Shown in pieces: positions 1 to 6,600 of a DNA stretch of 7,815 nucleotides. Positions within the stretch are counted from its first letter, which is position 1. The number at the start of each line of letters is the position of its first letter. This DNA comes from Bacteroidales bacterium. Lineage in GTDB: Bacteria; Bacteroidota; Bacteroidia; Bacteroidales; UBA7960. The notes below the pieces were generated by a model. The model had not been told where the DNA came from. It did no database searches and saw only the letters and a program-made list of their open reading frames with translations. Where the stretch lies: the NCBI GenBank assembly GCA_007131895.1, contig SLPR01000491.1, forward strand, positions 1 through 7,815, written 5' to 3'. The position numbers and the translations under genes were made by a program.

Positions 1-1778
1 GTCTTATCAATATCATCAACAGTAAAAATTGGTCCGTCGAGATTTTCAATACTTTCTTTAAATAATTCGTGATTGCCATTGCTATAAAGGATATAAACCA
101 GTTCTTCACTGTCCATGGCGATATCAAAGCAGGGAGATAATGAAGTTATTCCCATGATCCCGGTTTGGAGGTCAGTTACTTTTCTGATTTCTGCGGATTC
201 TTTGTTATAGCGGTAAATATTTCTGTAACCATCTGCATTTGAAACAAAAAAGATCTCTGTTCCGTCAGGTGAATATTTTGGATTTACAATATCAATGCCG
301 GGCAAAATATCAATAACATTTACGGTACCGCTGTTTATATCATATTCGGCCAACCTGTAATCTCCGAATTTTAGCTGCTCAAAATCCGTATTGCCTTCCC
401 TGTCCGTAATAAATGCGATTTTCGATCCGTCGGGCGACCAGGCAGGCTGAAGGGCAACATATCTGTCATCTGTCAATTGTTCAACTTCCTCTGTTTCCAG
501 GTTATAAAGAAATAAATCACTCTTACCCTGATTAAGGCCCGCAACCGCTATCTTTTTTCCGTCAGGCGACCAGGCTGGATTATTAAAAGCGGGAACCCCG
601 GGTAAGGAGATCCTCTTTGCAGCTCTTCTTCTGTTAAGATCTGCAATCAATAATTTGTTTCTACCTTCACTGAATACCGTAAGAACAAATTGTGTTCCTT
701 CCGGGTTCCACGAGCCCGAAGATTCCATAAAATGATATTCATCAATACGTGCATCGCGGATAATTCTCGTAATCCGTCGCGTAATCTCTTTTTCCTGTAC
801 ATCGGCCAGGAAAAAATCGGTTGTAATTACATTCTTATCAGAAATAAACACTATGTTCCTGCCATCATGGCTTATAGAAGGTGCAATATTCAGGTATCCT
901 GCATTGGTATAATCAAAGAGTTTTTCTCCAACATATTCCTGTTTTCCTTCCAACTGGGGTTGGTATGTTTCCCTGAGTTGATTGGCCCATAGCGTGGAGA
1001 GCGAATCCGTTGAATACCCTGTGATTGAATCTACTGCACTTGCTATACCCATATTTGCTGTTGCCAGAAAAAGAGGCATGATCTGGTCGTCACCGAAATT
1101 TCCGCCAAAAAATGCCCAGAATGCATGTCCCCAGCGGTAGGGAAAATATTCGTACATACGCCTGGTCATATCTCTTATGGTGGGGATGTCGTCATGCTTG
1201 ACAGCATCCCGCATCCACATAGCCGTATGGGTGTCTTCACGTCCGATGGACATGTATTCGGATTGTCCTTCGATCATCCACAGTGGAACATTTTCCATCG
1301 CTCTTCCCCCAAGCCCACGGCCTCCATTTCCCAAAAATAACCTGAAATGATGGACATGGGTTAATTCATGGCCAAGTACATGATTGGTTTCTCTTCTGGA
1401 AGCAGACAGAGGCATCACCACGCGTTGCCGCATACCTTCGGTTACCCCTCCCGTTCCGATACCAATCAAACGCTGTATTACTGTGGTCTGCTGAAAATCA
1501 GCATGATTATTATACAAAATAATAGGTATTTTCCTGTCAAGGGTATCCTGGAATATTGGCAGGTGCCTTTCATACCACCTTTCAGTTAACTGTGCGAATT
1601 TTTTGAGTTCCTCTTCATCCTCCAGGTAATGGTGTATCTCAAAGTTTGGGGTTTCAAAAACTCTGAAGTTAAATACATCATAAGTAACCTTATTTCTTCC
1701 AAACTGCTGGGCATAAACTGTTTCACTGATAAGGATTAATAGTATCAGGGTAAAGATCAATTTTATCACTTTCTGCAT
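1..1778 (-). CDS. Exported peptidase MA-like zincin with TolB-like propeller (3' end outside window)
   Basis: I read this by hand on the minus strand: from the ATG at 1778-1776 the frame stays open for 592 codons to the window edge, so the C-terminus is missing. Residues 1-23 form a signal peptide (a run of Ile/Leu, then VYA before QQF). Residues about 45-270 resemble the peptidase MA-like (gluzincin) domain: HELTH at 137-141 supplies two zinc-binding His and the catalytic Glu138, and Glu170 in WMIEGQSEY is the likely third ligand. From about 295 on there are propeller blades of the TolB/PD40 type: SISHDG (301-306), SWNPEG (356-361), AWSPDG (402-407), AWSPDG (446-451) and KYSPDG (501-506). 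Family relatives often continue into a C-terminal outer-membrane barrel; that is inference here. The substrate is unknown. No strong Shine-Dalgarno precedes the ATG, which is usual in Bacteroidota. The gene is divergent from the DUF3857 pair. Confidence 0.88.
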   Translation of the reverse strand, partial: MQKVIKLIFTLILLILISETVYAQQFGRNKVTYDVFNFRVFETPNFEIHHYLEDEEELKKFAQLTERWYERHLPIFQDTLDRKIPIILYNNHADFQQTTVIQRLIGIGTGGVTEGMRQRVVMPLSASRRETNHVLGHELTHVHHFRLFLGNGGRGLGGRAMENVPLWMIEGQSEYMSIGREDTHTAMWMRDAVKHDDIPTIRDMTRRMYEYFPYRWGHAFWAFFGGNFGDDQIMPLFLATANMGIASAVDSITGYSTDSLSTLWANQLRETYQPQLEGKQEYVGEKLFDYTNAGYLNIAPSISHDGRNIVFISDKNVITTDFFLADVQEKEITRRITRIIRDARIDEYHFMESSGSWNPEGTQFVLTVFSEGRNKLLIADLNRRRAAKRISLPGVPAFNNPAWSPDGKKIAVAGLNQGKSDLFLYNLETEEVEQLTDDRYVALQPAWSPDGSKIAFITDREGNTDFEQLKFGDYRLAEYDINSGTVNVIDILPGIDIVNPKYSPDGTEIFFVSNADGYRNIYRYNKESAEIRKVTDLQTGIMGITSLSPCFDIAMDSEELVYILYSNGNHELFKESIENLDGPIFTVDDIDK

Positions 1779-1779
1779 C

Positions 1780-1830
1780 GGTATGTGGTTTTAATTTTTC
1801 CTTATTGCATAAAAAGCCAAAAAACATACC
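1780..1830 (-). promoter_or_regulatory. Possible hairpin covering the zincin translation start
   Basis: The 7-bp inverted repeat GGTATGT (1780-1786) and ACATACC (1824-1830) is separated by 37 bases. In the minus-strand transcript the proximal arm ends two bases before the ATG, so pairing would place the bases just upstream of the start codon in a stem. A further short U/A pairing is possible after a two-base mismatch. The loop is long and AT-rich, so stability is doubtful and a chance match is possible. Confidence 0.25.
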
Positions 1831-1835
1831 ATACC

Positions 1836-1875
1836 TTCTTCTTTTATGCTTATTGGGTTCTTCTTTTATGGTTAT
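1836..1875. repeat. Direct repeat, two 18-bp copies at 22-bp pitch
   Basis: Copies at 1836-1853 and 1858-1875 read TTCTTCTTTTATGSTTAT, with S = C in the first and G in the second, the only mismatch. A 22-bp pitch is about two helical turns, so both copies would face the same side of the DNA. They lie 58-97 bases upstream of the zincin start, a position compatible with a regulator site in its promoter region or with a 5' leader. There is no dyad within a copy. Function is inferred from position only; a local duplication is the simpler explanation. Confidence 0.45.
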
Positions 1876-2067
1876 GAGGAGGAAAAATTATTTGAAGTGG
1901 AAATCACCTTTAATGTTTTGATTTTTAATCAATTAATTATGTGAATTTAATTTTACTCGTCAGAAAACAATACAACAATAGTGATTGGGCATAGTAATAA
2001 TTGGGGAAAAATCACCCTATTGGGAAATAATTACCTCACATTTAATGGAGGAATGTATTATAATTAA

Positions 2068-2179
2068 TGATGAATGATGAATGGTGAATGATGAATGATG
2101 AATGAAGAATGATGGGTGATGGGTGATGGGTGATGAATGAAGAATGAAGAATGAAGAATGATGGGTGATGAATGAAGGC
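2068..2179. repeat. 7-bp tandem array of 16 units (STRR-like), three unit types
   Basis: The stretch parses without any slip into sixteen 7-mers. Type A is TGATGAA (units 1, 2, 4, 5, 10, 15; unit 3 is TGGTGAA), type B is TGAAGAA (units 6, 11, 12, 13) and type C is TGATGGG (units 7, 8, 9, 14). The last unit, TGAAGGC, is a degraded B. The order is A A A' A A B C C C A B B B C A B', which is three passes of an A-B-C cycle with runs expanded by different amounts. The array is noncoding. Heptanucleotide short tandem repeats (STRRs) are known from cyanobacteria and similar blocks occur between genes in Bacteroidota; their function is not established. Slippage and unequal exchange would explain the runs. 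Confidence 0.92.
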
Positions 2180-2222
2180 TTTTTCAATCCTTTTGTAGAG
2201 TATGGAAAGGGAATGCCGCATT

Positions 2223-2257
2223 CATAATCCATAATCCATAATGCAAAATCCATAATT
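2223..2257. repeat. Second 7-bp tandem array, five units of CATAATC type
   Basis: Five consecutive 7-mers follow one another without a gap: CATAATC, CATAATC, CATAATG, CAAAATC, CATAATT. The unit is unrelated in sequence to the array 44 bp upstream but has the same 7-bp period. It ends 108 bp before the -33 box of the plus-strand promoter. No coding role; the divergence of the last three units suggests an older or decaying array. Confidence 0.8.
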
Positions 2258-2364
2258 ATATTTCTTTTCTCATGGATGTAAATCAAATCTTCAAAAACAG
2301 AAAATTCAGTTTCTCCTTCACAAGAAAGTCCTCTATTTAAACTCATTTCAAATAAGCAGCAAAC

Positions 2365-2396
2365 TTTGTATTTTGAAAAGAAAATTCATAGATTTG
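2365..2396 (+). promoter_or_regulatory. Bacteroidota-type promoter of the DUF3857 pair
   Basis: A -33 TTTG (2365-2368) and a -7 TAGATTTG (2389-2396, exact match to TAnnTTTG) are separated by 20 bp, the spacing known for the primary sigma factor of Bacteroides. Transcription would begin near 2402 and leave a leader of about 60 nt before the ATG at 2465. The second TTTG at 2372-2375 is only 13 bp from the -7 box, too close. The match is from sequence; activity is inferred. Confidence 0.6.
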
Positions 2397-2464
2397 CAAG
2401 CAACTTAAATTACATATATGCATCTCTTTTTTAACATTTATCCTGTTCCCCAAGTAAAACGCCT

Positions 2465-4477
2465 ATGAAAAGTTCTGCCATCTTTTTTTTCGCATGTATT
2501 CTCCTTGCTGTATTTACCAGCAGGTCAGAAACTCCATTCGATTTTGGAAGAGTATCCGACGAAGAGATCGACCTGGAGTATTACCGTGCCAAATACCCTG
2601 GGGAACCTGCTGTAATTATCGCAGACATAGCCGACAGCAAATTTACTTTTAATAACAGCAGCCGCAGGTTTCAGTATATTTTCAACCGTGAAATCCGGTT
2701 AATCATCCTCGACGAATTGGGCTTAGGCTATGGAGACTTTCCAATTTATTATTATCAGGGTCCCAATGGAAGTGAAGAGATTCAGAGACTTCGCGGACAT
2801 ATTTACAATAGGGAAGGCAACCGGGTAAGACGCACCAGGATCAATCAAAGGGCAGGTTATACCAACGATGCAGGTAATAACATCAAAGAATTTATCATTC
2901 CCTTTCCTGAAGTTCGTCCGGGAAGCATCATAGAATTAAGATATCAGATTGCCTCCGACTTTTTGTTTAATATGCGAAGCTGGCGTTTTCAATGGGAAAT
3001 TCCTGTCGAACACAGCGAATATGTGGTCAATCTCCCCTCCTTTTTCAATTACATGGCTCGCTTCAAGGGCTTCTTTGAGCTGGATGTGAACGAACAACAA
3101 CCCACTATAGAGACCTTCCGGTATACCCAGCAAATACAGAATTACGGCCAGAAGATTGACGGCCAAACCTATAACCTAACCACTCCCAGCACCCGGTTTC
3201 GCTGGGTGACAAAAGATCTGCCGGGGATGAAGGAAGAACCCTTTACAGACAACATTTACAATTATCTGGGTCATATCTATTTCGAAATGGTAAGTGAAGA
3301 GTTTCCTGACATGGAACCCAAACATTATACCACCACCTGGCAAGATGTGAGTAAACATATGATGGACAGAGATGAATTTGGCAAATATCTCCAGGATGCG
3401 GCCATGGCATCCCGGCACTTTGTTCCACCAGGTACTTTCAATAGCGAAATTGAGGCCATTCGATGGGCCTTAAATGAAATCAGCAGCAACATTACCTGGG
3501 ATGAAGATGCGGCAAGATATGCCGACAAAACACCTTCAGAAGTTGTAAACAGAGGGTTTGGAAACAGTGCAGAAATCAACCTTATGCTTGTGGCCCTTCT
3601 GCGTAACCTCAACCTGCAGGCCTATCCCGTGGTGACCAGCACTGTGGATAACGGGGAGCTCTTTTCAGAATCGCCTACCATCTCTCAATGGGACTACGTT
3701 GTTGTCCAGGTGCGGATACCTGGTAAGGAACCCATTTTGCTGGATGCCACAGTTCATCACCCCATTCCCGGTTATCTCCCGCAAAGAGCCATCAATGGAA
3801 GAGGCCGCCTTATCGACCCACAACTCAACGAGTGGGTAAATCTGGAAAGCAACATCAACCAGGAACTTACTAAAAAATATAATCTGAGGCTGGATGAAAT
3901 GGGAAATCTCAATGGAGAACTCAACTATCAATACGAAGGATTTGGTGCCTACAACCTTATGCAGGAGCTGGCAAAAAACAATGACGAAGATATTCTGAAA
4001 TCCTTTGCCCGGAAAACAGGTGCTGCTATCAGTAACTTCAATATAGAAAAGAGTGATACCTTGAATCCTAAGATAACTGTCAACGCAGACATCTTTATTC
4101 CCGACTATGCACAATCCCTTGGCAATGAATTGATAATCCCGGCACTGCTTTTTGAAACCCTGGAAGATAATCCCTTTACTGCTCCAGACAGGCTCTATCC
4201 AATCACTTTCCCCCACACAGGGACAAACAGGATTATTTTTGAAATTGAGCTTCCTGAGAATATGAAAGTCTCTCACCTGCCCGATTCTAAAAAATCGGCA
4301 TGGGGAAGATTTTCCTACGAATACATTTTCGAAAAAGAAAACAACAAGCTTATTCTCCAGGCCACCAATCAAAATACGACCAGAATTGTCAACGCCAGCA
4401 GGTACAACAGTTTTCGCTCTTTTATGGAAAGGATGATAAATGACAATGCCGATAATATACTGCTGGAAGTCCGGTAA
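2465..4477 (+). CDS. Exported DUF3857 / transglutaminase-like protein, predicted catalytically inactive
   Basis: The 670-residue product begins with a signal peptide (about 1-21, hydrophobic FFFACILLAVF; Cys11 is not in a lipobox), so it is probably periplasmic. Residues about 55-245 match the DUF3857 beta-sandwich, including the diagnostic stretch PFPEVRPGSIIELRY (146-160) and the IPVEHSEY segment (179-186). Residues about 285-440 form the transglutaminase-like fold. In that fold the nucleophile position reads GFGNSAEINL (364-373), with Ser368 where active members have Cys. The His position reads WDYVVV with Tyr411, and only Asp427 in LLDAT of the triad survives. The C-terminal third (about 535-640) is a beta-rich DUF3858-like region ending in YNSFRSF (647-653). 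I recall GNS-type variants in other Bacteroidota, so the loss is probably a subfamily trait and not a fresh mutation. It is first in a probable operon with the paralogue that starts 60 bp downstream. The biological role is unknown; it may bind peptides or a partner. Confidence 0.88.
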   Translation: MKSSAIFFFACILLAVFTSRSETPFDFGRVSDEEIDLEYYRAKYPGEPAVIIADIADSKFTFNNSSRRFQYIFNREIRLIILDELGLGYGDFPIYYYQGPNGSEEIQRLRGHIYNREGNRVRRTRINQRAGYTNDAGNNIKEFIIPFPEVRPGSIIELRYQIASDFLFNMRSWRFQWEIPVEHSEYVVNLPSFFNYMARFKGFFELDVNEQQPTIETFRYTQQIQNYGQKIDGQTYNLTTPSTRFRWVTKDLPGMKEEPFTDNIYNYLGHIYFEMVSEEFPDMEPKHYTTTWQDVSKHMMDRDEFGKYLQDAAMASRHFVPPGTFNSEIEAIRWALNEISSNITWDEDAARYADKTPSEVVNRGFGNSAEINLMLVALLRNLNLQAYPVVTSTVDNGELFSESPTISQWDYVVVQVRIPGKEPILLDATVHHPIPGYLPQRAINGRGRLIDPQLNEWVNLESNINQELTKKYNLRLDEMGNLNGELNYQYEGFGAYNLMQELAKNNDEDILKSFARKTGAAISNFNIEKSDTLNPKITVNADIFIPDYAQSLGNELIIPALLFETLEDNPFTAPDRLYPITFPHTGTNRIIFEIELPENMKVSHLPDSKKSAWGRFSYEYIFEKENNKLILQATNQNTTRIVNASRYNSFRSFMERMINDNADNILLEVR

Positions 4478-4537
4478 ATCCATACCGCTTTTTTAAATCA
4501 TCTGCCTTGAAAATGGTAGCTCAATCACCACTGAGAC

Positions 4538-6454
4538 ATGCACAAAAAACTCATCCTTATTATATCCTGTCTGGTATTTGGTATTTTCACTTCCTCAGGG
4601 CAGGAATATGCGGTGGAAAAGATTGATTCTTTGTTGCTGGAAAATGCCCATGCAGTAATCCGGGAGTACCATACCCAGGTAGAAATCAGAAGCCGCAACA
4701 GAGTACAAAAGAAAATCACCTATGTAGTAACTGTGCTAAATGAAAGGGGAAGTCATTTTGCAGACCTCGGTGTAGGATACGACTCCTTCAGAAAGGTGCG
4801 AAACCTGAAAGGAACACTGTACGACAAAAACGGGGAAAAAATAAGAGACATGCACCGGCGTGAATTTCTTGACACCCAACGCTATTCTGATTACGCGCTG
4901 TATTCCGAAAACAGAATCATCAGGGCAACGCATAATGAACGCACTTACCCATTCACCATCCAATACGAATACACGGTAAACTACTCCATTACCGCTTTCC
5001 TGGACTTTCCATGGATACCCGTTGACGATATGCATCTTGCTGCCGAACAAGCCTCCTTCACATTTGATACACCCGACGACTTTGAGTTCAGACACAAAGC
5101 CGTGCATACAGATATCCTGCCCCGGGTGAAACCTCACGGAAGAAACCGAAAACATCACACCTGGGAGCTCACGAATATCAAGGCCATTCCCAGGGAAGAC
5201 TTCATGCCCTCTGTTTTCGACCTGACGCCTCATATTTTTTTCAGTCCTAATGCATTTACGTATGGCAAATACCAGGGAAACATGCAAAGCTGGAAAGAGA
5301 TCGGCCAATGGATTAATCTGCTCAACGATGGTAAGCAGGACCTGAACCAACAATCCATCCAAAAAGTACAGGAACTTACTGCTGGCATGAGTGATACACT
5401 GGATATTATCCGGGCGATTTACCAATATGCGCAATCCCATACCCGCTATGTAGCGATTTTGCTGGGAGTTGGCGGTTACCAGCCCGAACCGGCATCATCT
5501 GTGGCCCAAATGGGTTATGGTGAATGCAAAGCTTTGTCCAATTACACCGTTGCTTTGCTCAATGCCGCCGGGATAAAGGCCCATTATACCCTCATTCAAC
5601 ATGGACAGCAGATTGTACAAATTGATCCGGACTTCCCCAGCAACTATTTCAACCATGTAATTGTATGTGTGCCTTTAGAAAACGATACCATATGGCTGGA
5701 AACCACCAACCAGCTATTACCCATGGGTTTTATCGGGGCCGGCAACATGGACCGTTATGCATTGGTTGTAACCGATGAAGGGGGCGTGCTCACCAGAACG
5801 CCTCCTGTTGTAGCAGAAAAAAACAATGTTAATCAGTTTCTCACTGCTGCCCTTAACACAAATGGTATTGCCCGGATAAGCCTCCGGAAAGAGTTTAACG
5901 GAATAAGTATTTCCAACCGCATCCTCCCAAGCAGAAGCACGAACAATAACCAGATAGAATTCTTCAGGGAGTCAGCCGGACTGAACCAGCTGTTTATTGA
6001 ACACATTGACTATCAGCTAAAAGGCAAGCTTAATCCCTCTATCACTAAAGAGGCTGATTTTGTGCTGCAAAATTATTCCAGAACAGCAGGAGACAGAATC
6101 ATTTTTCGCCCACTGATGCTGGAAGCCAGCCTTACTGCACCTGCCCAAACCCAACAGAGATACAATGACTTCAGACTTCCATCTACCGTACTTTACAGCG
6201 ATTCTGTCCTATGGCAGCTTCCCGGAAATTACAAACCCATTCAACTTCCTGACAACACGAATCTTGAAACCCCCTTTGGCATATACAGGCTGCACTACCA
6301 AACCCATAATGACGATAATACGCTGACCCTCAAACGAGAGCTAAAAATAAATGGTGGATTATTTAGGGCTGACGCCTACCATGACTTCCGGGAATTTCTG
6401 CGGGAAATCCAGCGAGCAGACAGGAATCAGGTGATTTTGAGGGAAGTTAATTGA
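4538..6454 (+). CDS. Exported DUF3857 / transglutaminase-like protein with catalytic Cys and His
   Basis: The 638-residue product has a signal peptide (about 1-21, LILIISCLVFGIF, cleavage near SSG before QEY). The DUF3857 domain spans about 40-225, with PFTIQYEYTVNYS at 138-150. The transglutaminase-like domain (about 280-400) carries the triad: Cys330 in GYGECKALSNY, His373 in NYFNHVIV, and Glu388 in WLETTNQ where classical transglutaminases have Asp. Relatives commonly show WLECTS here, so Glu is probably normal for this subfamily. The C-terminal beta-rich region ends in YHDFREF (614-620), the same signature as in the upstream paralogue. The 60-bp gap to the upstream gene has no clear terminator, which suggests co-transcription from the promoter near 2365. 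The fold can act as a cysteine peptidase, amidase or cross-linker; I cannot tell which. The stop codon TGA lies inside a repeat unit. Confidence 0.9.
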   Translation: MHKKLILIISCLVFGIFTSSGQEYAVEKIDSLLLENAHAVIREYHTQVEIRSRNRVQKKITYVVTVLNERGSHFADLGVGYDSFRKVRNLKGTLYDKNGEKIRDMHRREFLDTQRYSDYALYSENRIIRATHNERTYPFTIQYEYTVNYSITAFLDFPWIPVDDMHLAAEQASFTFDTPDDFEFRHKAVHTDILPRVKPHGRNRKHHTWELTNIKAIPREDFMPSVFDLTPHIFFSPNAFTYGKYQGNMQSWKEIGQWINLLNDGKQDLNQQSIQKVQELTAGMSDTLDIIRAIYQYAQSHTRYVAILLGVGGYQPEPASSVAQMGYGECKALSNYTVALLNAAGIKAHYTLIQHGQQIVQIDPDFPSNYFNHVIVCVPLENDTIWLETTNQLLPMGFIGAGNMDRYALVVTDEGGVLTRTPPVVAEKNNVNQFLTAALNTNGIARISLRKEFNGISISNRILPSRSTNNNQIEFFRESAGLNQLFIEHIDYQLKGKLNPSITKEADFVLQNYSRTAGDRIIFRPLMLEASLTAPAQTQQRYNDFRLPSTVLYSDSVLWQLPGNYKPIQLPDNTNLETPFGIYRLHYQTHNDDNTLTLKRELKINGGLFRADAYHDFREFLREIQRADRNQVILREVN

Positions 6455-6521
6455 GGCTGAGGTAAAGATTGAGGCTGAGCGGAGCGAAGTCCCGCGACCG
6501 TAGGGATGAGGGATTGAGGCT
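6450..6521. repeat. Interspersed ATTGAGGCT repeat cluster with GC-rich core
   Basis: ATTGAGGCT occurs three times, at 6450-6458, 6468-6476 and 6513-6521; the first two extend to ATTGAGGCTGAG. Between the second and third lies a GC-rich core (6475-6510, starting CTGAGCGGAGCGAAG) that can form short competing stems, GCGG/CCGC and TCCC/GGGA. The core resembles dispersed CTGAGCGGAGTCGAAG-type intergenic elements I recall from Bacteroidota and other environmental bacteria; that link is from memory and unchecked. The first copy overlaps the last codon and stop of the DUF3857 gene. Confidence 0.6.
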
Positions 6522-6553
6522 AAGGTTGACGTCAATGTAGAATCGGAATTCTT

Positions 6554-6567
6554 CCGTCTCCCGTCTT
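6554..6567. repeat. Short 7-bp repeat remnant, two units of CCGTCT type
   Basis: Two adjoining 7-mers, CCGTCTC and CCGTCTT, stand 34 bp before the stop codon of namZ. The flanking 7-mers AATTCTT, CAGGCTT and CTATCTT share the terminal CTT in the same phase, so a decayed longer array is possible. This is a third unit family with a 7-bp period in this window. With only two clear units, chance cannot be excluded. Confidence 0.4.
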
Positions 6568-6600
6568 CAGGCTTCTATCTTGGTGTTTAGCGTTTCACTT

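Larger units (their letters stand above)
1779..2464. other. Divergent intergenic region (686 bp), AT-rich with repeats
   Basis: This gap separates the minus-strand zincin from the plus-strand DUF3857 genes. It holds a direct-repeat pair (1836-1875), a possible hairpin over the zincin start (1780-1830), two 7-bp tandem arrays (2068-2179 and 2223-2257) and the plus-strand promoter (2365-2396). I see no RNA gene. The minus-strand open frame over 2017-2346 is a by-product of the repeats: its peptide is a monotonous His/Ser/Phe/Ile string and it has no family resemblance. I found no exact TAnnTTTG box on the minus strand for the zincin; the nearest are TATGTTTT and TAATTTTT, both without a TTTG at the right distance. 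Confidence 0.8.

Noticed and set aside
2068..2257. CRISPR-like array
   Set aside because: The units are 7 bp and contiguous with no unique spacers, so this is a simple tandem repeat.
2017..2346. 109-codon minus-strand open frame across the heptamer arrays
   Set aside because: Its peptide is a low-complexity His/Ser/Phe/Ile string created by the 7-bp repeats, with no start signal or family resemblance.
2465..2530. Lipoprotein signal in the first DUF3857 protein (Cys11)
   Set aside because: Cys11 sits within the hydrophobic core with no lipobox pattern before it; an ordinary signal peptide fits better.
3665..4483. 272-codon minus-strand open frame
   Set aside because: Antisense shadow of the first DUF3857 gene; no domain resemblance.
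4736..5440. 234-codon minus-strand open frame
   Set aside because: Antisense shadow of the second DUF3857 gene; no domain resemblance.
6539..6552. Possible terminator hairpin AGAAT/ATTCT with a CGGA loop
   Set aside because: The stem is only 5 bp, mostly A-T, and no T-tract follows on either strand, so I do not call a terminator. No convincing terminator is visible for either convergent gene.
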